A stretch of DNA of 64,000 nt from Crotalaria pallida (taxonomy: Eukaryota; Streptophyta; Magnoliopsida; Fabales; Fabaceae), in contig CM075656.1 of NCBI GenBank assembly GCA_037953625.1, forward strand, positions 90,105,001-90,169,000, written 5' to 3'. A program made the position numbers and the translations under genes. Below, piece by piece: positions 1-10,940 of the stretch (positions are counted from its first letter, which is position 1; the number at the start of each line of letters is the position of its first letter). The notes under the pieces are model-generated. The model was not told where the DNA came from and searched no databases. It was given only the letters and a program-made list of their open reading frames with translations.

Positions 1-171
1 TTAGGACCAATAAAACTTTCTAGAATGTGACCTATATATAGAACCGGAGGGAGTAATGATTATAAAGAGAAAAAGGTATAGTGGGGAGAAACATAATTAA
101 TTTATTTGAAATATAAGTAATGATTACATTTCATAAATGATGTGTTTTGTTTTAAATAGGAACAAAGAGAG
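1..171. mobile_element. Two Stowaway-like MITE remnants, nested
   Basis: Positions 1-53 are the right end of a Stowaway-like element (ends CCGGAGGGAG, then TA at 54-55) whose left end lies outside the window. Positions 54-171 match the right half of the element at 1643-1922 (shared stretches around AGTAATGATTATA and GTGTGTTTTGTTT), so the first element probably inserted into the second. Confidence 0.55.
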
Positions 172-1642
172 TATTATTTTTCACACTTTCCTTATATCTT
201 AAGGACAACTATCATATTTTCTCTCCACCCATGAACCTATTTTTATAGTTAAAATGAGTCTCACACACTACCTCACCCTCATAATATTTTACGTTAAATA
301 AAAGCCATCATAAACTAACCACTCATCATGTCCATTATTATAAGTCACTTTTATCTAATTCACGCAGATTAAGAAAAATAATTATTACTCTCAAATTTAT
401 CAAAAAACATGTTGTCATTTCAAAGTTACCCTATTTAAAACTTTACAACTTTATTTATTTCTCTCTCTATCGTAATTATTATTCTATCACCCTTACGAAA
501 TTATGAGGGGTGTATTTGTAATAAACTCTTTACTGCTATATATTCTAAAATGACTTATAAAAATGACAAAAAATCTACAAAAAGAATGCCTTATAATAAG
601 AGACTGAGAGAGTATATGTTTCTCTCTCCTCCCCTCTCCATTTTGGAGGATTGAAAAATCGCTCCTTCCAAACCTTGGATTGTCCCAAATCTAAGACAAT
701 CTAAAAATAAAGACAAAATCAGTTTTTCCCACACTGCCATCTATTTTATGGACAGTCCCTAATTTTTTAGGATCAAGCTGGTGTGGATGCTCTCGTGTCA
801 AGATATACCTTAAGGTTAAACAATTGTCTTCGAGTACTTATTGATAATCTACTAACAAAGTTCTTGGCATGATTTGAAGTTTTGAACCTCCATCTTAATT
901 AATACTTCTTCCGGTCTTTAATATAAGGTTTTTTTTTTCAAAATTTTATTTTGTTTTTATTAATTAAATTTTATATCAATTTTTAATGTTAATTAATTAT
1001 TTTTTTACTAACATCATTATTTACTTAATATTTTTGAAAATTTTATTAATAATTACAAAAATAATTTTAAAACAATATACGTATATCAAATATTCATATT
1101 TTCAATGATAACCAATTTTTTTATAAAAATAATTTTTTTCAAAAATGATTTTATGTTAAGCACGAGAGGAAGTATAAGTATAATTGACCTTATATATAGT
1201 GCATGATTGAATTTATGATAAATTACCCAAAAATTAATTCTAAAATATCAACGCTATTCATGTAAACATTTACTTGAACATAAAAATAAAAATTAACATG
1301 ATTTTGTAACGTGTTATGATCCCGTTGATTGAACAACTGAAACTATAAATACTGAAGGGAGGGTAAATCATGCCACATTCCGCAGCATCATAATTAATGT
1401 GTGATTTGCCGACACAAAACAGTTAAGGTGCGTGGAGGTTGTCATCATTGCTTAGAGAATCTTTTACGGACTGCTGTCTTTTTTAACACAAGTGAGTAAA
1501 TGAATCTGTGCTTTACCTCACGTGCTTTGACAATCACTTGTGAAAGCTGCCACATCCAATTGCAGCAACTTGATTATTGACATGGGAATTAGGAATTAGG
1601 ATCACACTGATGGTTTAGCTATAGGCATCTTAAGTCTTATCA
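172..1642. other. AT-rich intergenic DNA, no gene seen
   Basis: No coding potential, RNA gene or clear terminal repeats were recognised. The stretch 900-1180 resembles a decayed Stowaway-type MITE (starts CTTCTTCCGGTCTTTAATATAAG, ends near AAGCACGAGAGGAAGTA), but its ends are too degraded to be firm. Confidence 0.4.
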
Positions 1643-1922
1643 CTCCATTCCTATTTAATCGTATGTTTTTTGGAGAAGTTTTTTATTTCTTTTTATCTGT
1701 CTTTTTGATTATTTTAAGGTATAATAAATGATATTTTCCATGTCTACCCCTATTTAATAGGGTATTGGTTTTCGTAAGCAGTGAAAGATAAGTAATGATT
1801 ATAGAAAGAAAGGATATAGTGGGTAAAAACATAATTAATGTATTAGAAATTTAAGTAATGATTGCATTTCTTAAAAGGTGTGTTTTGTTTGAAATAGGAC
1901 AGATAAATAGGAACGGAGGAAG
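1643..1922. mobile_element. Degenerate Stowaway-like MITE
   Basis: Begins CTCCATTCCTATTTA and ends AATAGGAACGGAGGAAG before TA. The ends are imperfect inverted repeats, and no ORF is present. The right half is shared with the remnant at 54-171. Confidence 0.55.
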
Positions 1923-1952
1923 TAACGTTACTTCCTCTTGTCTTAATTAGTA

Positions 1953-2798
1953 CTCCCTCTGGTCCTATATGTATGACATATTCTAGAAGAAATGGCTGGT
2001 CCTATATGTAAGACATATTGTATTTTTTTTTAAGAAACATATATTTGTTTTGCCAAAACTATCCCTAATTATACCACTCCAATTCCCCATCTCATATCTA
2101 CACATAGCACGATGCACTACCCTGCCCAAAAAAAACGTTCACTTCACCACTTAACCACACTATACGCTGGACTTTTCTTCTTCTCATTCTCTAACCCTTC
2201 CTTTCTTCTTGCATTGACTTTACTTATTTAAATACTTGTACAATAGACACAACATGGATAAACTCTATTGCATCCTTGTATTTCCTTTTCTCATTCTGAA
2301 ACTTCGTTGCTGACAATGGAAATAAATCAGTGTTTTGAAGATTCAATTGAAGACACTGAAGCACTTCCATATCCATCAATGGAGATAGATGTTGTGGAAG
2401 GTTCATTTGAAGGTATTGAGGAACTCCCACATTCATTAACATAGATGATTGCTGAAGACTCGTTTGAGGATGTTGAGGAATGAAATTCTTTAAAGTTCGA
2501 TGGTCACCGGAGATGGAAAGACAACCATGGTTATAGATTTCTTCTTCTTTCTCTAGTTTTGGATGGTAAACAACATTTTTCTCTCTCACACGTTTGTATA
2601 TGTACACAAAGCATTTAATTTCTCTCTCTTATAGTTGGATGTAGACAAAGCATTTTTATGACCATTTTCATAAGCAAGGGTAAAAATGTAAATGTAATGA
2701 CTTTTATTTTCTTAAATCAAGGAAAAAACTAATTTTAACTAACCTCCTTGGTCCGGGGAATTCGGTTAACTACGTCCTACATATAGGACCGGAGGGAG
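1953..2798. mobile_element. 846-bp Stowaway/mariner-like element
   Basis: TA at 1951-1952 and 2799-2800 flank inverted ends: CTCCCTCTGGTCCTATATGT at the left, CTCCCTCCGGTCCTATATGT on the opposite strand at the right. The left subterminal motif is repeated about 50 bp further in. At 846 bp it is much longer than the ~270-bp MITEs in the window, and it holds a short acidic reading frame (see 2316-2444). This suggests a deletion derivative of a larger mariner-like element. Confidence 0.75.
2316..2444 (+). pseudogene. Decayed acidic ORF inside the 846-bp element
   Basis: The plus strand reads a 42-codon acidic frame containing CFEDSIEDTEALP and VEGSFEGIEELP, then a stop. After the stop, the same style of sequence continues (AEDSFEDVEE) to about 2487. 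The EDSFE / EGSFEGIEE pattern resembles the acidic repeat protein coded at 20957-21388 in the full-length mariner element. Like that ORF, it reads inward from an element end. The similarity is short and low-complexity, so homology is an inference. It could also be a remnant of the acidic transposase N terminus. Confidence 0.35.
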
Positions 2799-3085
2799 TA
2801 TAAGAAAAAAAAAGACTTCATTAATGATCTTAAATTATAGTAAGAAAAAATTATTTAATTTTCTATTCCTAATACAATCATTCTTAAAATATCTTTATAA
2901 ATTGGTTGAATTATTTAAATTTTTATTTCATTCCCAATACAAGTTTATTAAACTAGTATATTTTTTTATGAATTTGAGAAAATTAAATGCATCTGACTAT
3001 TTTTTCTTAATACATGTACCGATAGTTATTTTTGCTAATGAAAAAGAAAGGAGGAGTATGATGGTCACTGGGAATTAGGATCACT

Positions 3086-3247
3086 CGGAGCAGCAATGGA
3101 AATAGTATGAACTAGGGGGATTAGACTTTGTTTGGTTGCACGGGAGAAAATGGGAAGAGAGAAAATCGGAGCAGCAATGGAAATAGTATGAACTAGGGGG
3201 ATTAGACTTTGTTTGGTTGCACGGGAGAAAATGGGAAGAGAGAAAAT
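3086..3247. repeat. Two tandem copies of an 81-bp unit
   Basis: The block beginning CGGAGCAGCAATGG at 3086 recurs almost unchanged at 3167 (period 81). It includes GTTTGGTTGCACGGGAGAAAA, part of the end of the element at 3125-3835. Confidence 0.8.
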
Positions 3248-3835
3248 GGGAAGAGAGATTACGGTGAGAAAATGGGTAGATTTTGTGGTTGTTTAGTATG
3301 AGAAAAAATGTGAAGAAATGGAGACGAGGGAAAAGTTGAGTTTTCTTTCCTTTCGTTTGGTTGGAGAGAAAAGAGGAAAGAGAGAAAACAATAAATTTGT
3401 CAAAAGACAACTAAACCCTTGTTTTACAAAATAGAAATAAATATTTTTTTTCTTTTTTACATGTATGTATATTTAACATAGCCAAAAAAAAAAATTTACT
3501 TCAATTTTTTATTATATGATAAAAATTCTGAGTCAAAATATATAAAATAACAATTTTTTTATCGAAAAAAAAAATCTTTATTTTTTTCCAATTAATTTTT
3601 CTTTAAAAATAAAAAACAATCAAATAAAGTGAATAAATGAAGGATAGATAGGTAATTTTACATGTCAAAACACATTTTCCTCTCATTCTCTTTTCTATGG
3701 GGGAGAGAAAATTTTTTCTAGTGGAACCTACCTCATTTTTCTCCCCCTCATTTTCTCTCCTATACCAAACAAGGAGAAAAGCTTGTTTTCTCTCCCCTAA
3801 TTTCTCCTCCCCAAAATCACCTAAAACAACATACC
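3125..3835. mobile_element. Probable non-autonomous element, GTTTGGT-type ends
   Basis: GTTTGGTTGCACGGGAGAAAATGGG near the left is opposed at the right (3725-3830) by sequence whose complement reads GTTTGGTATAGGAGAGAAAATG. The inner part is purely AT-rich. Target duplications were not identified, so class and exact ends are uncertain. Confidence 0.4.
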
Positions 3836-4873
3836 CTTAAGGTTTGTGTCTAGTGTCTTGATGTGACGTTATGAAATTTAATGTAAGTTGTCTTTTTTTT
3901 TTCTAAATGTAAGTTTTTTAAAAAATAATAATAAAATAAAATAAAATTTGTCTTTGATGTAAGTTTTTTTAATTAATTTTCAATAACATTAATTATTTTT
4001 TTATTTATAAGTCATATTTAATCATATCGTATAGATTAAGAAAGATGGTTGCATTTTAAAACTATAAAAATGTATTTTAAATTACAATTTTACCTTCTTA
4101 ACTTGCATCGAAAATTCTCGATGTATTGTTTCACATTAATAAATAAAGAACAAATAAGATAAAATAACAGTAAGTCCCTTCTAAAAAATATAAAATGACT
4201 TATAAATAGGTTCAAATCATTCTTTTAGAATGTGATTTATAAATAAGATTAGATGAAGTATCTCTTTTTCATAAACATATTTATTTATTCAATATTTTTT
4301 AGAATTTAAATAATAATTATAAGGATATTTTTTAAAAAGTATATCACACAAATATCACTGACTGATAACTTTCTTAAAAAAATATATCTTTTTAATCAAA
4401 AAAATTTACATTTACAACTAAACAGAATGCAACATCAGCTCCTAGTTTGGTTTAGATTAAGATTATGTTGGAGTATTTTTTTTTTTCTTTCAAAAATAAT
4501 CGTAATCTAATGTGTTTAATTGCCAATATATTATATAATACAAATTATAATTTTAGATTATATTCTTAAAAAAATAATCAAAATTTAACATCTTCCTCAT
4601 ATTTTTGGTAAAATTATTTTTTGAAACTCATGTAATTTTCTTAATTTACCCTTATCAATCCAACAACAATAACTAGGCCCATATTTTTTAATTTATTCAA
4701 TAAAAATAAGCTTCTTTATATAATTCAAATAAAACAGATGAGTTTAAATTTATTTTCTAATTAAAAGATTCATACATAAAAAAATTATAATTTTATTATA
4801 ATTATAAATAAAAATAATCATTATAGTATTCAACTATAACAAACACACGCAGTTGAAAGAATCAATTCAATTC
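3836..4873. other. AT-rich intergenic DNA, no gene seen
   Basis: No reading frame of substance, RNA gene or intact repeat was recognised. Fragments resembling decayed Stowaway ends (for example near 4190-4260) are present. Confidence 0.4.
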
Positions 4874-4886
4874 ATAAAGTTGTACT

Positions 4887-5096
4887 TTTTTTCTCGGTAC
4901 TCTTTAGCCAGTACCACAGATGTCCCTAGTAGAACCTTTAATATCAAGGAATCCTTGAGACTAATCCTGCATGAGGTCGTGTTCTTATGCCTCTCCCAGC
5001 AGGTGTGTTAAACTGAAATCGAACCCGAAACTTCTTAATCTCAGGTTCCATTTCCAAATTCTTAAGTTAAAAATTCTTGAGTCAACCCCCATTTGT
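4887..5096 (-). mobile_element. tRNA-derived SINE, family shared with 47984-48199
   Basis: Flanked by a 13-bp direct repeat ATAAAGTTGTACT (4874-4886 and 5097-5109). A T-run at the left end marks a minus-strand 3' tail. Internal blocks (CCTTTAATATCAAGGAA, CTTGAGACTAATC, TGCCTCTCCCAGCA) match the copy at 47984-48199. A box-B-like ATCGAACCC sits near 5020. Confidence 0.75.
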
Positions 5097-5107
5097 ATAA
5101 AGTTGTA

Positions 5108-5346
5108 CTCCCTCCGTCCCAAAAGGTTAGTAAAATTTTGAAAATTCAACGAATATAAGGAAACATGCTTTTAATGCATTGTCTCCTAGGTCAACTAATT
5201 AACAAAACTAGTATTTAATGCATGTTTCCTTAATTAACCGATCACAGAATATACAATGAAATTTTAATTATTTTTATTTACTATTTTAACTTCAATTTAG
5301 GACAAAAATTTTCTATATTTTTTACTAACTTTATAAGACGGATGAT
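5108..5346. mobile_element. Stowaway MITE inserted in a SINE target duplication
   Basis: Left end CTCCCTCCGTCCCAAAAGGT follows TA at 5106-5107, which belongs to the 3' copy of the SINE duplication. The right end is decayed (ACTAACTTTATAAGACGGAT). A related, better-kept copy is at 36506-36744. Confidence 0.65.
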
Positions 5347-5907
5347 GTAAAACATTACATGTGATCGGTTCAAATTCCAACAACCGTCCTCTTCCCATTT
5401 CCATCTAAAATTACAAAACTTAGGATGTAAAATTGATTTCTTGAAAGCACACTTGATAAGGCATATGCTAACTATATAAGTTTTTCTAGAATTTTTTTTT
5501 AAGATATACTAAATATTTATATAAAACAAATGTAAATTTGTTTTATAAAACTCATTAAGAGTGAGAGAAAAAGATAAAATAGGAAACTAATACATAAATT
5601 TAATAAAAATAAACATATTAATTATATTTTTTAATCTATGTATTACAACCTTCAAATATTGATATTATGAAACAAAAAGGGAATAACAATGTTATTTTTT
5701 TTAACAATAAAAAATTATAAATTCAAGTGAATTTAACATGTTATTTGTATTCCCAAATTTGAACTATTGTTTGTTTGGAGTTATTATGATGGTCTCTTTT
5801 AGTATTTTTTTTAAGTCCTCGTGAATAGTGTGAGTAAAAAATATATTTTATTATTTCCATTTTTTGAGTCCTCCGTGTTTTTTTTACTCTCTTATATTAT
5901 TTCTTCT
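5347..5907. other. AT-rich intergenic DNA with copia target site
   Basis: No gene recognised. Positions 5903-5907 (CTTCT) are the 5-bp target duplication of the copia element that starts at 5908. The second copy is at 10936-10940. Confidence 0.5.
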
Positions 5908-7346
5908 GGTTGGAAACCAACAAGCGGTCTAACAATTTATTAAGGGGAATAGTAAATGGAAGCAACAATATTGACTTTTCGAATGTAATTGATATTAACA
6001 AATAATACGCTTACTGTTTTAAAAACAAAATTAATTTTCTGTCCAAAACGTAAAGAACTACTCGATTAGTTCAGAGACTACTCGAGTAGTACGTGGAAAT
6101 TCAGACAGAGAACAGAGTTTTCAAAAGAGGGGTTTCGCTAACACGAAGCCAAGAACAGAAGCGGATGATTTGCTAACTTAAGGTTCTGAAGAAAGATTAA
6201 ATAACTGAAATAAACGAAAGCAATAAAAGATAGACACAGGAAATTATTATACTGGTTCACTCTCTACCCACTTGAGAGCTACGTCCAGTCCCCCCTAAAC
6301 CTTAGGGAGAGTCTACTAATAATCAATTAAATTGGATACAAACAGGATTAATTAGTGAACCTCACTCAATTTAATCCTAACCCTTCAAGAGTGTACCAAA
6401 CTCTTGAACTTTACCCCAATTTTAATTGATTCTCTATTGAAGAACCTCTTCAACCTTCCACAAAAAGAAAGCTTCTTGAAACCTTCAAGAACACCTTCTC
6501 CCTTTAGTAATAGAGCCTCTTGAAACCTTCAAGTGCTCCTTCCTTTCTTCAATGGAGTAATCAGATCACAGCAAAGCGGCTCCAAACAATCTCAATTGAC
6601 AATGAGTAGGAAAAGCTAGAATAGTAGAGTGAGATTGATTCTTAGAAAGGGACTGGATCAAAGGTTCTTTTTGGGTGCAAGGTTTGAAAACGTTTTTGCT
6701 CAAGATGATCCGTATGACTTTTGTTGAAGAGGTAATCATTATATTGTGTTTTCAAATCGCCAGAATCAGGGAGGAGCCTGATAAAATTAATAAGGAAAGC
6801 CCTTGATTGCCTCTTCAACAGCGATAAAAGAATTTGAAAATTGACTGATCTGACTCGCACTACTCGAGTAGTTGGAGCACTACTCGAGTAGTGAGAAAAT
6901 TGGTGGACTTACTGTTTCTCAAACTACTCAATTAGTGCAGCAACTAATCGATTAGTTGAGAACTAATCGATTAGTCAAATGACTACTCGAGTAGTTTGGT
7001 GAAACAGTGAGCGGACCAATTTACTTCTTTGCAGGCTACTCGAGTAGTGCACAAATTACTCGAGTAGTCACTGCTACTTTCTTAAATAATAATGTTAAAA
7101 ATGATTTTCCAAAAGACCTAGTCCCTTTCGAAGCTTTTTCAACTATTTAGCTTAACTAGTATTCACGCTAACTAACTCATAATCGCTTGAGTAAAAACCT
7201 AAGTCTACCACCCACACTCAACATAAATATAAAATATTACAAGGGAGCGGAAAATGGAAAACTTCTAAATGGTTGTTGTTGTTTTGTCTTCATCAAGGAC
7301 AACTTGTTGATTTATTTGTCTTCATCAAAACCTTTTTGATTCTACA
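5908..7346 (-). repeat. 3' LTR of the copia element
   Basis: About 98% identical to 9488-10935. On the minus strand it starts TGTAGAATC and ends at 5908 with CC in place of the expected CA: the plus strand has GG where the other LTR has TG, consistent with one substitution. It holds about ten copies of an ACTACTCGAGTAGT-type palindrome, most between 6855 and 7070. Confidence 0.9.
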
Positions 7347-7680
7347 ATCTCCCCTACAATCTCCCCTTTTGATGATGACAAATCCTTGATAATATAAACC
7401 TTGTTGTTTTGCATAAACTCCCCCTGACTTTATGCAACATCAGTAACCTGCACAACATAAACAACAACACAATTTCTCCCCCTTTTGGCATGATAAAAAA
7501 GGAGCCTAAATTAAGAGCAATATGCCATAGGAAGAACATAATAACACTTGTTGGATTATGAGCAAAGATAGCACTTGTTGATTTATAGCCCGAAAATAAA
7601 ACTTTTCTCCCCCTAAAACAAATATACTTATGAAGAGGCGGCAAAAAAAAAACATTTAAGCACATAGCCCTTCAAAAGTA
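7347..7680 (-). other. Polypurine-rich 3' region of the copia element
   Basis: Minus-strand reading shows repeated polypurine motifs (AGGGGGAGAAA, AAAAGGGGGAGAAAT, CAGGGGGAGTTT, AAAAGGGGAGATT, AGGGGAGATT). The last directly adjoins the LTR and is the likely plus-strand primer. No integrase or reverse transcriptase sequence lies between this and gag. Confidence 0.7.
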
Positions 7681-7690
7681 CTTGAAAAAT

Positions 7691-9420
7691 TTAACTTTTG
7701 CTTGAGGGTACCCAAATTGTTTTGTGCTTATCGGGATTTTCATCTTTCACAATCCAAACATAATAACCGTTAGGCACACCATGAGATTTAATTCTACAAA
7801 TATTTGAGGCGTGTCCATGAATGCCACAATAAAAGCAAGTTGGCTTTTTAGAATAATTAACATTTGAAAAAGTGCCAACTTTTCTAAAATTCTTTTTATT
7901 GACATTCATATATCCTAAGCCGGTTTTATTTGTATTGTTCCTTTGATTTTTAAGAAGTTGATTTACTCTTTGATCACTTCTTGATAAAGTTGCAATAGTG
8001 TTTTTCAAATTTGTAACTTCATGTTCATGACTTTTGCAACTTTCACAAAGAGGGATTTCTTGAATTTTCAAAGAATCAATACTTTGTTGAAGTGCTTCAT
8101 TTTTACTATTTAGCTCATCAATGCATTTTTCTAAATTCAAGACTTGCTCTTTATATTTCAAAATAGCTCTTTTTCCTTTTTTTTTAATTTAGCAAGTTTC
8201 TTGAATTCTTTATGCATTTCAACATAAGTATTATATAATTCTTCATAATCATGAGACTCAGATTCGGAATCGGAATTTACCTCGGTTTCTTGCTTACTTG
8301 AAGTGAAACTTGATGATGCGCCTTCATCAAATCTACTCACCAAGCAAAGATTGGCTTCTTCCTCATCACTTGATGTGCTTGAGCTTGTCTCTTTGTTTTC
8401 ATCTGGTGCATCCCACATTATGTAGGCTCTTTTGCCCTTTTTCTTTTTCATCTTTGTGTCTCTTAAGATACTCAGGACAATGAGGTCTTATGTGACATCT
8501 CTTACCACATTCATGACATTTAATTTTATCTTTTGAAGAAAAATTTCTATGGCAGGAGTTCTTAGGTTCCTTTATTCTTTTTAATTCATTTTTATTTTTA
8601 TAACATTTATGGAACTTCTTTGCTAGTTTTTGAAAATTTTCATCATCTAAACTAGATTCAGAGTCATTACTAGAGCTAGAGGAATCATCACATACCTTAG
8701 TTGATTTTGTGGTGGTCTTTAGTGTGATTCCCTTCTTTTTCTTATCCGACTCCTCATGCAAAGTTAGACGTCCTAGCTCCATCTCATGCTCTTGAAGCAT
8801 TCCAAAGAGGGTTGCAAGATCCAAGGTGTCTAAATCTTTTGACTCCATGATAGCTGTGATCTTGGGTTGTCATTCCCTGCTTAAACATCTCAATACTTTG
8901 TTAATAACTTCAGAGTTAAGAAATGTTTTACCAAGCGCAATGAGATGATTTATGATATGAGTAAATCGCTTTTGCATGTCATTAACTGACTCATTAGGGA
9001 GCATGCGAAATAACTCATATTCATGCATTAATGTATTTAATCTAGCCCTTCTAACCTCGCTTGTCCCTTCATGAGTAAGTTGTAGAACGTCCCACATTTG
9101 TTTCGCATTTTTACAATGTGAAACTCTGAAGAACTCATCATAAGACAAGGTGGACGTGATGATGTTTTTAGCTTTCAAATCATAGGAAACTTTCTTTTTG
9201 TCATCATCATTCCAACTTGCCTTAGGAATTTCTACAACTTCATCATTTTTTTTCTTCTAGGTATATAGGGACCATTTTCAATTGCATTCCAAACATCAAT
9301 ATCAATCGCTTCAATAAATATTTTCATTCTGGCTTTCCAATAAGCATATCCTTCACCATTAAATAGTGGAGGACGGTTTATTGAAGAGTCTTCCCCTCCA
9401 AAAGGATTGTTAGAGCCCAT
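7691..9420 (-). pseudogene. gag: Broken copia gag with two CCHC zinc knuckles
   Basis: Gag coats the retrotransposon RNA in virus-like particles. Translation begins MGSNNPFGGEDSS at 9420, with the UBN2-type YAYWKARMKIFIEA. It continues through KNAKQMWDVLQLTHEGT and NESVNDMQKRFTHII, a basic/serine-rich section with knuckle CHECGKRCHIRPHC (near 8500), an acidic section, a coiled-coil-like stretch, and a second knuckle CFYCGIHGHASNIC (near 7820). Both fit C-X2-C-X4-H-X4-C. The frame is lost at least three times (near 9235, 8430 and the A-run near 8170). A stop at 8870 replaces the Trp expected before QPKITAI. The reading ends WVPSSKS, where an intact element would go on into pol. It is not functional as a single protein. 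Confidence 0.85.
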
Positions 9421-9473
9421 GGTTTCCTTAAGGTTCTTTTCGAAAAAGTTTTTACATTCGATCTTTCGACCGA

Positions 9474-9485
9474 GCTTTGATACCA
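9474..9485 (-). other. Primer-binding site of the copia element
   Basis: The minus strand reads TGGTATCAAAGC two bases after the 5' LTR. It differs at one base from TGGTATCAGAGC, the usual complement of plant initiator Met-tRNA. Confidence 0.75.
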
Positions 9486-9487
9486 CT

Positions 9488-10935
9488 TGTTGGAAACCAA
9501 CAAGCGGCCTAACAATTTACTAGAGGGGGGGGATAGTAAATGGAAGCAACAATATTGACTTTTCGAATGTTATTGATATTAACTAATAATACGCTTACTG
9601 TTTTAAAAACAAAATTAATTTTCTATCCAAAATGTAAAGAACTACTCGATTAGTTCAGAGACTACTCGAGTAGTACGTGGAAATTCAGACAGAGAACAGA
9701 GTTTTCAAAAGAGGGGTTTCGCTAACACGAAGCCAAGAACAGAAGCGGATGATTTGCTAACTTAAGGTTCTGAAGAAAGATTAAATAACTGAAATAAACG
9801 AAAGCAATAAAAGATAGACACAGAGAATTATTATATTGGTTCACTCTCTACCCACTTGAGAGCTACGTCCAGTCCCCCCTAAACCTTAGGGAGTGTCTAC
9901 TAATAATCAATTAAATTGGATACAAACAGGATTAATTAGTGAACCTCACTCAATCTAATCCTAACCCTTCAAGAGTGTACCAAACTCTTGAACTTTACCC
10001 CAATTTCAATTGATTTTCTATTGAAGAACCTCTTCAACCTTCCACAAAAAGAAAGCTTCTTGAAACCTTCAAGAACACCTTCTCCCTTTAGCAATAGAGC
10101 CTCTTGAAACCTTCAAGTGCTCATTCCTTTCTTCAATGGAGTAATCAGATCACAGCGAAGCGGCTCCAAACAATCTCAATTGACAATGAGTAGGAAAAAC
10201 TAGAATACTAGAGTGAGATTGATTCTTAGAAAGGGATTGGATCAAAGGTTCTTTTTGGGTGCAAGGTTTGAAAACGTTTTTGCTCAAGATGATCCGTATG
10301 ACTTTTGTTGAAGAGGTAATCATTATATTGTGTTTTCAAATCGCCAGAATCAGGGAGGAGCCTGAGAAAATTAATAAGGAAAGATTCTCCCTTGATTGCC
10401 TCTTCAACAACCATAAAAGAATTTGAAAATTGACTGATCTGACTCGCACTACTCGAGTAGTTGGAGCACTACTCGAGTAGTGAGAAAATTGGTGGACTTA
10501 CTGTTTCTCAAACTACTCAATTAGTGCAACAACTAATCGATTAGTTGAGAACTAATCGATTAGTCAAATGACTACTCAAGTAGTTTGGTGAAACAGTGAG
10601 CGGACCAATTTACTTCTTTGCAGGCTACTCGAGTAGTGCACAAATTACTCGAGTAGTCACTGCTACTTTCTTAAATAATAATGTTAAAAATGATTTTCCA
10701 AAAGACCTAGTCCCTTTCGAAGCTTTTTCAACTATTTAGCTTAACTAGTATTCACGCTAACTAACTCATAATCGCTTGAGTAAAAACCTAAGTCTACCAC
10801 CCACACTCAACATAAATATAAAATATTACAAGGGAGCGGGAAATGGAAAACTTCTAAATGGTTGTTGTTGCTTTGTCTTCATCAAGGACAACTTGTTGAT
10901 TTATTTGTCTTCATCAAAACCTTTTCGATTCTACA
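9488..10935 (-). repeat. 5' LTR of the copia element
   Basis: Plus strand runs from TGTTGGAAACC to GATTCTACA, i.e. TG...CA on both strands. CTTCT follows at 10936-10940. It carries the same palindrome cluster as the other LTR (about 9640-9675 and 10445-10660). It has a 6-bp insertion near 10385 relative to the 3' LTR. Confidence 0.9.
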
Positions 10936-10940
10936 CTTCT

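Larger units (their letters stand above)
5908..10935 (-). mobile_element. Ty1/copia LTR retrotransposon lacking pol (TR-GAG-like)
   Basis: Two direct LTRs (5908-7346 and 9488-10935) enclose only 2.1 kb. CTTCT flanks both sides. Read on the minus strand, a primer-binding site adjoins the 5' LTR (9488-10935), followed by a gag-like region with UBN2-type sequence and two zinc knuckles, then a 3' stretch with several GGGGGAG polypurine blocks before the 3' LTR. No protease, integrase, reverse transcriptase or RNase H is present. The Met-tRNA primer site, purine-rich 3' region and gag type point to the SIRE/Maximus lineage (inference). By eye the LTRs differ at about 28 substitutions over ~1.44 kb plus a few small indels, so the insertion is fairly young. 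Confidence 0.9.

Noticed and set aside
6642..6860. 72-residue minus-strand ORF, also at 10226-10414
   Set aside because: It lies in the LTR and differs between the copies by an indel, with no known domain.
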